From contig NZ_MLJI01000001.1 in NCBI RefSeq assembly GCF_002095535.1, positions 3,390,801-3,454,800 of the forward strand: a stretch of DNA of 64,000 nucleotides, given 5' to 3'. Source of the DNA: Pantoea cypripedii. Its GTDB lineage: Bacteria; Pseudomonadota; Gammaproteobacteria; Enterobacterales; Enterobacteriaceae. The position numbers were made by a program, and so were the translations under genes. Below, piece by piece: positions 43,102-50,794 of the stretch. The first letter of the stretch is position 1. Every line of letters starts with the position of its first letter. The notes below the pieces were generated by a model, which saw nothing but the letters and a program-made list of their open reading frames with translations, searched no databases and was not told where the DNA came from.

Positions 43102-44238
43102 TTATTGTGCCGCAGCATCAGTCATGGAGAGGCTGACGGCATTGGCGGATGGCGTGTCATTGGTATTGGCCGCTGTGGTGGTCACTTTGACGCCGCTGCG
43201 TACACTTTGCAGATTGTTCACCACCACGTTCTCGCCCTCTTTCAGGCCGCCAGTCACCAGCCATTCCCCTTTGATCATCTCGCCGGTGCTGATGCTGCGC
43301 TGCTCAATGGTGTTATCGCTTTTCACCACGTAGACGTAAGGCTGGCCTTTGGTGTCATGCATGATGGATTCCTGCGGCACCAGGATGCCCTGCTGCTGAA
43401 CGCCCTGCGGGAAGCTGGCGTGGACATACATGCCCGGCAGCAACTCGTCTTTCGGGTTCGGGAACACCGCGCGCAGCACCACGGTGCCGGTGGCGGTATC
43501 CACATTCACTTCCGAGAAGGCCAGCTTGCCCTGCGCGCCATACTGGCTGCCATCTTCCAGCGTGAGACCCACGGCGGCGGTGTTATCGTCGATCTTCGCG
43601 ATCTTGCCGTCAGCCAGCGCGCGGCGCAGGTGCAGCAAATCGGTTGACGACTGATTCACATCGACATAGATGGGATCAAGCTGGGTAATGGTGGCGAGAT
43701 AGTCGGTTTGCCCGTCAGTGACCAGCGCACCGGCGGTGTAAATCGAACGGCTGATATGACCGGAGATCGGTGCTTTCACCAGGGTGTAGTCGAGATTCAC
43801 TTTGGCGGTTTCCACATCGGCTTTCGCTTCGCGCTCAGCCGCCACCGCATCATCGTAGGTTTGCTGGCTGATGGCGTGGGCGGCCGCCAGTGGCTGATAG
43901 CGTTTCGCCAGCATGGCATCGTTTTGCCAGGTCGCCATGGCTTTGTCATAAGCCGCTTTATACGTGGCCGGGTCGATTTGATACAACGGCTGACCCTCTT
44001 TCACTTCTCCCCCTTCGGTGAAAAGTATTTTTTGGATCACACCGCTGACCTGCGGACGCACCTGAGCGGTTCTTACCGCCGTGGTGCGGCCAGGCAGTTG
44101 TGTCACCAGCGTGACAGGCTCGGTTTTCAGGGTGACAACGCCGACTTGCGGCGTCGCAGACGCGGCGGGTGTCGCTCCGCCCTGATCACAGGCTGCCAGT
44201 AAAAACACGACGCTGGCAGAAAGAAGTTTCAGGCGCAT
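43102..44238 (-). CDS. RND periplasmic adaptor lipoprotein, AcrA-like
   Basis: Membrane-fusion protein of 378 aa. A signal peptide ends in lipobox LLAAC (mature CDQGGATPAA), so unlike MdtA it is lipid-anchored. The lipoyl halves (LFTEGGEVKEGQPLYQIDPATY and VKAPISGHIS) and the C-terminal membrane-proximal domain (PYVYVVKSDNTIEQRSI) match AcrA/MexA. The ATG at 44238 was taken over an upstream TTG because it gives a normal signal peptide. First gene of adaptor-permease-channel; a Fur-box-like site lies 27-45 bp upstream. Confidence 0.93.
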   Translation of the reverse strand: MRLKLLSASVVFLLAACDQGGATPAASATPQVGVVTLKTEPVTLVTQLPGRTTAVRTAQVRPQVSGVIQKILFTEGGEVKEGQPLYQIDPATYKAAYDKAMATWQNDAMLAKRYQPLAAAHAISQQTYDDAVAAEREAKADVETAKVNLDYTLVKAPISGHISRSIYTAGALVTDGQTDYLATITQLDPIYVDVNQSSTDLLHLRRALADGKIAKIDDNTAAVGLTLEDGSQYGAQGKLAFSEVNVDTATGTVVLRAVFPNPKDELLPGMYVHASFPQGVQQQGILVPQESIMHDTKGQPYVYVVKSDNTIEQRSISTGEMIKGEWLVTGGLKEGENVVVNNLQSVRSGVKVTTTAANTNDTPSANAVSLSMTDAAAQ

Positions 44239-44264
44239 AGTTTTTCTCAACAAGATGGGTAAAA

Positions 44265-44283
44265 GTAATGAGAATGATTACTC
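44265..44283. promoter_or_regulatory. Fur-box-like site upstream of the AcrA-like gene
   Basis: TAATGAGAATGATTA at 44266-44280 matches the core TAATGATAATCATTA of the Fur box at 13 of 15 positions. Its position in the presumed promoter would give iron-dependent repression of the efflux operon. The match is by eye; binding is inferred. Confidence 0.55.
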
Positions 44284-44434
44284 TCAAGGAAAGTCATTGT
44301 AGGCAGGGTGCAACTACACAGCTGTTAAGGTTGCGTAAAACATATTTTCGAAACGAAAATGGTAAACCTTTCGTGCGATAAATCGCTGTGTTTTTTAGCT
44401 TTTTGCGGGTTTTCATCCCGCTGAAGTTGGCTTA

Positions 44435-44524
44435 GCGCGATAAATCGCGTCGCTACGGTAACGGCGTTGGTTAGCGCCACTGCTAAACTTTGCACCCCAC
44501 ATGTAGCGACGCGATGTATCGCGC
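44435..44524. repeat. GTAG-headed palindromic repeat pair (REP-like), locus 3
   Basis: Unit 44435-44456 reads GCGCGATAAATCGCGT then CGCTAC; unit 44503-44524 reads GTAGCG then ACGCGATGTATCGCGC. The orientation is tail-in/head-out compared with loci 1 and 5. This is the only locus lying between codirectional genes (the ribbon-helix-helix gene and the efflux adaptor). Confidence 0.85.
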
Positions 44525-44537
44525 CTTGCTCAGCCGG

Positions 44538-44726
44538 TTATCCCTTCGGCTCAATCCCGCGACGGCGCAGCTCACGCCGTGCCAGATCTTTCAGCCAGCA
44601 GGAAAGCGTCACGTTGTCATCATCGGTCAGCGCACGAAGCTGATCATGCAATTCCGGATGGATACGCAGCTGGAATGCCGCCGAGCGGCCCTCACCTTTC
44701 GGCGTTCGGTCTTTGAGTTTTGGCAT
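44538..44726 (-). CDS. Small ribbon-helix-helix protein
   Basis: A 62-aa protein starting MPKLKDRTPKGEGRSAAFQ with the beta-strand/helix pattern AAFQLRIHPELHDQLRALTDDD followed by NVTLSCWLKDLARRELRRRG, which fits the Arc/MetJ-like RHH fold used by DNA-binding regulators and HicB-type antitoxins. No toxin-like ORF is adjacent, so an antitoxin role is not supported. The ATG at 44726 is preferred over a TTG five codons upstream. Target and function are unknown. It lies 186 bases downstream of the omrA 5'-to-3' path, on the same strand. Confidence 0.7.
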   Translation of the reverse strand: MPKLKDRTPKGEGRSAAFQLRIHPELHDQLRALTDDDNVTLSCWLKDLARRELRRRGIEPKG

Positions 44727-44949
44727 AGGGTTTCGACTCAACGGATGGCAAAAAATACGCCCCTTACCTGCGCTACCAACACAGTAAGGGGCTGGCGGAC
44801 CTTGATGGAATGCGACATCGCAGTGCGTTGTGGCATACGTTACACGACGAGATATTTTTTTGTTGGCGGGGGAACGTTAAGGGATAGATAAGAGGTGTGA
44901 GCGATTTAGCATTGCCTGGACACCATGATTTGGCTCTGACTCACAGGCA

Positions 44950-45040
44950 AAAAAAAACCCACGCATCTGCGTGGGTCGGTGCAACAGAACAGGGTGAGCA
45001 GCATATGCTGCCGTTCTTCGCACCCATCAATACCTCTGGG
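44950..45040 (-). ncRNA. omrA: OmrA small regulatory RNA
   Basis: The minus-strand transcript begins CCCAGAGGTATTGATGGGTG, the conserved seed of OmrA/OmrB (E. coli differs by one base), and ends in a perfect terminator ACCCACGC/GCGTGGGT plus nine T. About 91 nt. The middle (CTGTTGCACCGACC) resembles E. coli OmrA, and its place nearer to aas is that of OmrA. In E. coli it is OmpR-induced and, with Hfq, represses ompT, cirA, fecA, csgD and other targets. A -10 box is not obvious. Confidence 0.93.
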
Positions 45041-45152
45041 ACTTTCATCCTCGCATCAACGGTGTGCTGACGACAGCGGGAAAACGCAACGGAATTCGGG
45101 GAAATGCAACGAGGTGTGAAAACTTCACCACCTCGTTTACATCATGATTTCG

Positions 45153-46883
45153 TTAAGATTTATCGGGTGCTGGTTTGCTGTAGATGGCGTCGGGCGCGAT
45201 GTTCATATGTTTCAGTACCGGTCCCATAATGTTGCCGAAGACCGGAGCCGCCACCGAACCACCAAAGTGGTCACCGGCGGTCGGATGGTTGATCATCACC
45301 ACCAGCGCCACTTCCGGATGGCTGGCAGGCGCGATGCCTGCGGTGTAGTTGACGTAACCGCCATCATACTTGCCGCTGGTGCCCATCTTCTCTGCGGTAC
45401 CGGTTTTGGTTGCCAGCCGGTAGCCCGGCACGGCGGCTTTCACCCCGGTTCCCCCTGGCAATACGTCGCTCTCCAGCATATGCACCACGGTTTGCACGAT
45501 TTGCGGATCGGCCACCTGTTTACCCATTACCGGCGGCGTCACCTTGGTGATCGACAGCGGACGATAGATGCCATACGACCCCAGCGTGGCGTATTCACGC
45601 GCGATTTGCAGCGGCGTGACGCGCAGGCCGTAACCGAAAGCAAAGGTGGCGCGTTCGATATCCGCCCAGCGCTCACGATGCAGCGGGAAGTAACCGACGC
45701 TCTCGCCGGTCAGCCCTAACCCGGTGGGTTTGCCGAGACCAAAGGCCTGATAGGTATTCACCAGCGCCTCAGCAGGCATCGCCAGCGCAATATGGGAGAC
45801 CCCGATGTCGCTCGACTTCTGCAAAATGCCGGTCATGGTCAGGCGCGGCCAGTGGCCGACGTCACGGATCAGGTGGCCGTTAACCGAGTAAGGCGTGGTA
45901 TCGATCACTGAATCCGGTCGCACCAGATGGCGCTCCAGCCCTTCCATCACCACCAGTGGTTTCACCGTGGAGCCGGGTTCGTAGCTGTCGTTTATCGCCG
46001 TGTTGCGCATTTGCGCGGGCGTCGCACCATCGTAGTTGTTCGGGTTGAACGACGGGTAAGACGCCATCGCCAGAATTTCGCCGGTATCGATTTTCACCAG
46101 TACCGCCGCGCCGGAGTCGGCTTTGTTCAGCAGCACGCCGTCACGCAGTTTGCTGTATAGCGTGTACTGGTCAAATTTGTCGATGCTGAGCTGCACGGTG
46201 GGTGGCTGCTGCGGCGGCTGGTAATCAATCATCGAGATGATGTTGCCATTTTTGTCCTGGCGATAAACCTCTTTACCCTCTTCGCCCTGCAACAAGCGGT
46301 CAAAACCTTTTTCCAGGCCATTCAGCCCGTTGTTATCCGCACCGACGATACCAATCAGTGGCGCAGCAGCTTCACTCATCGGATAGAAACGGCTGTCGTC
46401 ATACACCGAGCTGATGCCTTTCAGGCGCAGCGCCGCGATATCTTTGGCGATGCTTAACTCAATTTTACGCCCGAGGTACAGGAAGCGTTTTTTCGGGTTA
46501 GCGACAATCTGCTGCGCCAGCTGATCCGGCCGCATATTCAGCGCGTTAGCCAGATAGGCCCACTTGGCGCTGGTAAAATCGGGGTTACTTTCCAGTACCC
46601 GCATCGGGTCGGCAATGATATCGCGGGACGGGACGCTGAGCGCCAGCGCTTCGCCGTCACGGTCCAGCAGAGTACCGCGGTTAGTTGGCAACGTGACGGT
46701 ACGCAGCGAACGCTGATCCGCTTCGTGTTCCAGCATCGGATGATTTATCAGCTGCAAATCAGCGACGCGTGCCAGTAGCAGACCCATACAACCGAGCACA
46801 CCTAAACAAATCAGGCGAAAACGAAACGGATTGAATGGGGCCTGGATCTGGTCTTTTCCCAGAAGTTTTTTTATTCGGGCCAT
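45153..46883 (-). CDS. FtsI-type class B penicillin-binding protein (PBP3 paralogue)
   Basis: Peptidoglycan DD-transpeptidase of 576 aa with a short cytoplasmic tail, one membrane anchor (LICLGVLGCMGLLLARVADL), a PBP dimer domain (NRGTLLDRDGEALALS) and a transpeptidase domain. Active-site motifs: SXXK is STVK (in EPGSTVKPLVV, near residue 300), KTG is TKTGTAEKMG, and the second motif is SSD (QKSSDIGVS) where E. coli FtsI has SSN. It is not in the dcw cluster, so it is most likely a second PBP3, comparable in kind to the extra PBP3 of Salmonella. It lies alone between omrB and omrA. Confidence 0.9.
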   Translation of the reverse strand: MARIKKLLGKDQIQAPFNPFRFRLICLGVLGCMGLLLARVADLQLINHPMLEHEADQRSLRTVTLPTNRGTLLDRDGEALALSVPSRDIIADPMRVLESNPDFTSAKWAYLANALNMRPDQLAQQIVANPKKRFLYLGRKIELSIAKDIAALRLKGISSVYDDSRFYPMSEAAAPLIGIVGADNNGLNGLEKGFDRLLQGEEGKEVYRQDKNGNIISMIDYQPPQQPPTVQLSIDKFDQYTLYSKLRDGVLLNKADSGAAVLVKIDTGEILAMASYPSFNPNNYDGATPAQMRNTAINDSYEPGSTVKPLVVMEGLERHLVRPDSVIDTTPYSVNGHLIRDVGHWPRLTMTGILQKSSDIGVSHIALAMPAEALVNTYQAFGLGKPTGLGLTGESVGYFPLHRERWADIERATFAFGYGLRVTPLQIAREYATLGSYGIYRPLSITKVTPPVMGKQVADPQIVQTVVHMLESDVLPGGTGVKAAVPGYRLATKTGTAEKMGTSGKYDGGYVNYTAGIAPASHPEVALVVMINHPTAGDHFGGSVAAPVFGNIMGPVLKHMNIAPDAIYSKPAPDKS

Positions 46884-46996
46884 GGTATTACCACTGCAAT
46901 TAAAAAGTAAAACGGGGCTATCGCAGCAGTTATAAAGAAAGGCGAGGCGGGATAACAGGAAAACTGTGTTTCAGTTCGTTAGCGTGGGACGCAGAC

Positions 46997-47072
46997 AAAA
47001 AAAACCTGCGCATCTGCGCAGGTCGGTGTAATCAAGAAAACTTTTTGATGTTCACCCATCAATACCTCTGGG
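46997..47072 (-). ncRNA. omrB: OmrB small regulatory RNA
   Basis: The minus-strand transcript starts with the same 20-nt seed, CCCAGAGGTATTGATGGGTG, and ends in CCTGCGC AGAT GCGCAGG plus eight T, the E. coli OmrB terminator. About 76 nt against 82 in E. coli; the internal TGATTACACC also matches OmrB. A TACAGT at 47083-47078 is placed as a -10, and GTTGCGTTTGAGAGATGG further upstream is the likely OmpR region. Seed identity with omrA suggests shared targets. Confidence 0.93.
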
Positions 47073-47157
47073 ACCCTGACTGTAGCAAGGCGCAGAGACG
47101 GGATTCCATCTCTCAAACGCAACAGTTACCCGCAAAATGTAACCAGCGATGAGATTC

Positions 47158-49431
47158 TTACTGGATTGTGCAAACCTCATGTTTTTTGATTTCCACCAGG
47201 CAACTCATGGCGTTCGGCCCCTGAGTTAACGACGAGGTGCCGATATCCAGCGTCAACACATTGGGGTTGCCTGCGCGGTCCCACGGCTGCCAGGCGCGGC
47301 CAAAACCCGGGTCAAACCAGGCGCCGGTGGAGATGATCACCACACCCGGCGTCAGGCCATCGGTAAGGCGCACCCCGGCCAGCATCCGGCCACGCGCGTT
47401 GTTCACTTCGATCTCATCGCCATCGACAATTTTACGCGCCGCCGCGTCCTGCGGGTGCATATACAGCGTTTCACGCCCGGCAGTTTTGTTGCCCTGCACC
47501 GTGGCGGTGGCATCCAGCTGGCTATGCAGACGATCGGATGGCTGGATTGAGATCATATGCAGCGGGAACTGCTCACTGAGCGCCGCCCCCAGCCACTCCT
47601 GCGGCTCGCGCCATTCCGGGTGACCGGCAAAATCATCCAGTTGATAATCGGCGATGGTCTGGCAGAACAGTTCGATTTTGCCGCTGGCGGTTTGAATCGG
47701 ATGGGTAACCGGGTTGGCGCGGAATTCGTCCATAAACACGTAAGGTGCGCCCCCTTCGGGGATCTCCACGAAACCGCGCTGCCAGAATTCACCGAACTCC
47801 GGGAAGGGGATCCCTTTGCGCGCATGGGCCACCGCGCATTGCTGATACAGATGCTCGATCCACTGCATCTCGTTGCGTCCTTCGGTGAACACATCACGAT
47901 AACCAAGGCGGTCAGCGAGATCGGCAAAGATATCGAAGTCATTACGCGCCTGATGCTGCGGTTTAATCGCCTGATGCATCGCCAGCACAAAACGGTCACG
48001 CGAGGAGCCGCCAATATCATTGCGTTCCAGCGTGGTGGTGGCAGGCAACACGATATCCGCCATCTGCGCCGCAGGCGTCCAGACGATATCCTGCACCACC
48101 ACGGTATCCGGGCGCTGCCAGCCTTCGACCAGGCGATTCAATTGCTGATGGTGATGGAACGGGTTGCCACCGGCCCAGTGCACCAGATGGATATCCGGAT
48201 AATGCAGCGTCTCGCCCTGGAAGGTGTAAGGCTGACCCGGATTGAGCAGCATATCGCTGATACGCGCCACCGGAATCGACAGACCAGACGGATTGGGGCC
48301 GGTGCTCATCAGCGGTGCCGGACCTTCCTGACGCGGATTGCCAACGCTGTTCATCGAGCCATGACCGAATGAGAAGCCGCCACCTGGCAAACCGGGCTGG
48401 CCCAGCATCGACGACAAGGCAATCATCATCCAGTACGGTTGCTCGCCACGATGGGCGCGCTGTACCGAATAGGAACAGGTAATAAAGCTGCGTTTGCCGA
48501 TCAGCTGTTGCGCCAATAGCGCGATGCGCGCCGCCGGGATGCCGGTAATCTGGCTGGCCCACTCCGGGGTTTTCGCCACGCCGTCGCTTTCGCCTAGCAG
48601 ATAGGCGCGCAGCTGCGGCCAGCCGGTACAGTGGCTGGCAAGAAAAGCCTCATCCACCGCCTGACGCCGGGTGATTTCAAATCCGAGTGCCAGCATCAGC
48701 GCCACATCGGTATTGGGCCGAATCGGAATCCACTCCGCGTTGACGAACGCCGGACAGTCATCACGCATCGGGCTGATGTTAATGATCGGCGTACCTTTAG
48801 CGGTCAGCTGCTCCAGCGCCGGTTTCAGGCTGTGCTGCCCGGCCCCGCCGGAGGCCACCTGGGCATTTTTCAGCGCCAGCCCGCCAAAGGCGACAAAGAT
48901 CTCCGCATGTTCCACCACGTCCGGCCAGTCGGTGACGCGACCGGTCAGCGGCATATAGGTACCAATCACATAAGGTAAAAAGAACTGCGCTGCGCCCCAG
49001 CTGTAGTTGCCCTGCTGGTCAACCCCGCCGCCGCCCTGAAAATAGAAGCGACGAATCAGGGTACGCGCATGGTTTACCCGCCCGGCCGATGACCAGCCAT
49101 AAGAACCGTTAAATATGCCGGAGGCACCGTAACGTTCGCGCACCCGGCGATTTTCTTCCGCCACCAGGTCCAGCGCGGTATCCCAGTCCACCGCGACAAA
49201 ATCTTCACGGCCACGCAGGGTACGATCGCTGTTCTCGCGTGATTTCAGCCACGAACGGCGCACCATCGGCTGGCGAATACGTTTATCCGAATAAACCAGC
49301 TCGGGAATGGTATTCAGCATCGGCGAAGGATCGGCATCCGCGAAGAAAGGTTCGCAGCCAGTCAGGCGATCATGCTCCGTTACGGCGGTAAAAGCGCCCC
49401 AGTGCGCCAGGTGTGGCACGCGTGTTTTCAT
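47158..49431 (-). CDS. BisC/TorZ-like molybdopterin oxidoreductase
   Basis: Molybdenum enzyme of the DMSO-reductase family, 757 aa, resembling biotin sulfoxide reductase BisC. There is no Tat signal, so it is cytoplasmic. No N-terminal iron-sulfur cysteines are seen, and the likely molybdenum-ligand serine is in QGNYSWGAAQFFLPY. Other family blocks: FNGSYGWSSAGRVNHA, LGQPGLPGGGFSFGHGSMNS, ADIVLPATTTLERND and the C-terminal dinucleotide-binding domain. Members reduce S- or N-oxides such as biotin or methionine sulfoxide; the substrate here is unknown. I chose the ATG at 49431 (GGACCATAACC upstream); the frame opens at 49548. Confidence 0.88.
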   Translation of the reverse strand: MKTRVPHLAHWGAFTAVTEHDRLTGCEPFFADADPSPMLNTIPELVYSDKRIRQPMVRRSWLKSRENSDRTLRGREDFVAVDWDTALDLVAEENRRVRERYGASGIFNGSYGWSSAGRVNHARTLIRRFYFQGGGGVDQQGNYSWGAAQFFLPYVIGTYMPLTGRVTDWPDVVEHAEIFVAFGGLALKNAQVASGGAGQHSLKPALEQLTAKGTPIINISPMRDDCPAFVNAEWIPIRPNTDVALMLALGFEITRRQAVDEAFLASHCTGWPQLRAYLLGESDGVAKTPEWASQITGIPAARIALLAQQLIGKRSFITCSYSVQRAHRGEQPYWMMIALSSMLGQPGLPGGGFSFGHGSMNSVGNPRQEGPAPLMSTGPNPSGLSIPVARISDMLLNPGQPYTFQGETLHYPDIHLVHWAGGNPFHHHQQLNRLVEGWQRPDTVVVQDIVWTPAAQMADIVLPATTTLERNDIGGSSRDRFVLAMHQAIKPQHQARNDFDIFADLADRLGYRDVFTEGRNEMQWIEHLYQQCAVAHARKGIPFPEFGEFWQRGFVEIPEGGAPYVFMDEFRANPVTHPIQTASGKIELFCQTIADYQLDDFAGHPEWREPQEWLGAALSEQFPLHMISIQPSDRLHSQLDATATVQGNKTAGRETLYMHPQDAAARKIVDGDEIEVNNARGRMLAGVRLTDGLTPGVVIISTGAWFDPGFGRAWQPWDRAGNPNVLTLDIGTSSLTQGPNAMSCLVEIKKHEVCTIQ

Positions 49432-49594
49432 GGTTATGGTCCGGCAGGCAGGTGTTGTTAGTTCTGGCAGCATAACATGCGGGCCGTATCGGGCTAAAGC
49501 CTGGCCGCGAGCGTCTGATTTTCCGCACTTTTGCGACAGCGCTGGCATTCTGCCGGGTTGCGACGCTGGGTGATTTCCGTAACACTGGGGGCAT

Positions 49595-49610
49595 GTGTAA
49601 ACGTTTTCCC
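49595..49610. promoter_or_regulatory. Gal-type operator upstream of galR
   Basis: GTGTAAACGTTTTCCC matches the GalR/GalS operator GTGKAANCGNTTNCAC at 15 of 16 positions, 17 bases before the galR ATG. It predicts autoregulation. It could also affect the divergent bisC-like gene, whose start is 164 bp away. Confidence 0.8.
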
Positions 49611-49626
49611 GGAAGCAGGTTAACGA

Positions 49627-50628
49627 ATGGCTACCATTAAGGATGTTGCCAGAATGGCTGGGGTCTCGGTCGCGACCGTATCCCGCGTGATTAATAATTC
49701 CCCCAAGGCCAGCGAGAACTCACGCCTCGCCGTCACCATGGCAATGGAGCAGTTGCAGTATCACCCGAACGCCAACGCACGCGCGCTGGCGCAGCAATCC
49801 ACCGAAACCCTCGGCCTGGTGGTCGGCGATGTTTCTGACCCGTTTTTCGGCGCGATGGTGAAAGCGGTGGATGAAGTGGCGGGTCAGACCGGTAACTTTT
49901 TGCTGATTGGTAACGGTTACCATAATGAGCAAAAAGAGCGTCAGGCGATTGAGCAACTGATGCGCCATCGTTGCGATGCGCTGGTGGTGCATGCCAAAAA
50001 AATCCCGGACGCGGATCTGGAAGTGCTGATGAAGCAGGTGCCGGGGATGGTGCTGCTTAACCGGCTGCTGAAAGGGTTTGAATCACGCTGCATCGCGCTG
50101 GACGACCGCTACGGAGCCTGGCTGGCGACACGCCATCTGATCCAGCAAGGCCACACGCAAATCGCCTTTATCTGTTCCACCCACACCATTTCGGATGCCG
50201 AAGATCGCCTGCAAGGCTATTACGATGCGCTGAAGGAACACGGCCTGCCGAGCAATGACCGGCTGGTTGCCTGGGGCGAACCGGATGAAGTGGGCGGGGA
50301 GCAGGCGATGACCGAGTTGCTTGGCCGTGGCAAACAATTCACCGCAGTAGCCTGTTATAACGATTCCATGGCCGCAGGCGCACTGGCGGTGCTGAGCGAC
50401 AACGGCATCCGCGTACCGGAAGAGATGTCGCTGATTGGTTTCGATGATGTGCTGGTGTCGCGCTACGTCCGTCCGCGTCTGACCACGGTACGCTACCCAA
50501 TTGTCACTATGGCGCAGCAGGCGGCGCAGCTGGCCTTAGCGCTGGCCAATGATACGCCGATGCCGGAAGTCACCAACATGTTCAGCCCGACGCTGGTACG
50601 TCGCCATTCCGTCAGTGGACCCGGTTAA
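49627..50628 (+). CDS. galR: HTH-type transcriptional regulator GalR
   Basis: LacI-family repressor of galactose genes, 333 aa. The N-terminal HTH ATIKDVARMAGVSVATVSRVINNSPKAS is nearly identical to E. coli GalR; the periplasmic-binding-like domain shows GLVVGDVSDPFFGAMVKAVDEV, FTAVACYNDSMAAGAL and SLIGFDDVLVSRYVRPRLTTVRYP. The C-terminus is about ten residues shorter than in E. coli. In E. coli galR lies next to omrB and lysA; here a molybdoenzyme gene separates it from omrB and a chemoreceptor plus PTS cluster separates it from lysA. Confidence 0.95.
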   Translation: MATIKDVARMAGVSVATVSRVINNSPKASENSRLAVTMAMEQLQYHPNANARALAQQSTETLGLVVGDVSDPFFGAMVKAVDEVAGQTGNFLLIGNGYHNEQKERQAIEQLMRHRCDALVVHAKKIPDADLEVLMKQVPGMVLLNRLLKGFESRCIALDDRYGAWLATRHLIQQGHTQIAFICSTHTISDAEDRLQGYYDALKEHGLPSNDRLVAWGEPDEVGGEQAMTELLGRGKQFTAVACYNDSMAAGALAVLSDNGIRVPEEMSLIGFDDVLVSRYVRPRLTTVRYPIVTMAQQAAQLALALANDTPMPEVTNMFSPTLVRRHSVSGPG

Positions 50629-50646
50629 ATTTTGTCGTTATCCGTA

Positions 50647-50666
50647 AGGGCGATGCAAATCGCCCT
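50647..50666 (+). terminator. Hairpin after galR
   Basis: AGGGCGAT and ATCGCCCT form a perfect 8-bp stem with loop GCAA, starting 19 bases past the galR stop. It lacks a T-run, so intrinsic termination is doubtful. Confidence 0.45.
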
Positions 50667-50708
50667 GGGTATTCGTCACAAATTTGGAACACAGAAGTAA
50701 AAAAACAT

Positions 50709-50736
50709 TAAACCTCTTTAACGTCTCTGCCGATAC
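50709..50736 (+). promoter_or_regulatory. Sigma-28 (FliA)-type promoter of the chemoreceptor gene
   Basis: TAAA at 50709-50712 and GCCGATAC at 50729-50736 fit the flagellar class 3 promoter TAAA-N15-GCCGATAA with one base more of spacing and one mismatch. It lies 58 bases before the chemoreceptor ATG, so the gene would be expressed with the late flagellar regulon. Confidence 0.65.
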
Positions 50737-50794
50737 CTGCCGGACACTCTTCTGGCCATGCCAGCAAGGATCGACTGAACATCAAGGAGGACCT

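Noticed and set aside
44538..44726. Toxin-antitoxin pair around the ribbon-helix-helix protein
   Set aside because: No small toxin ORF overlaps or abuts it on either strand; the neighbours are the sRNA omrA and an efflux gene.
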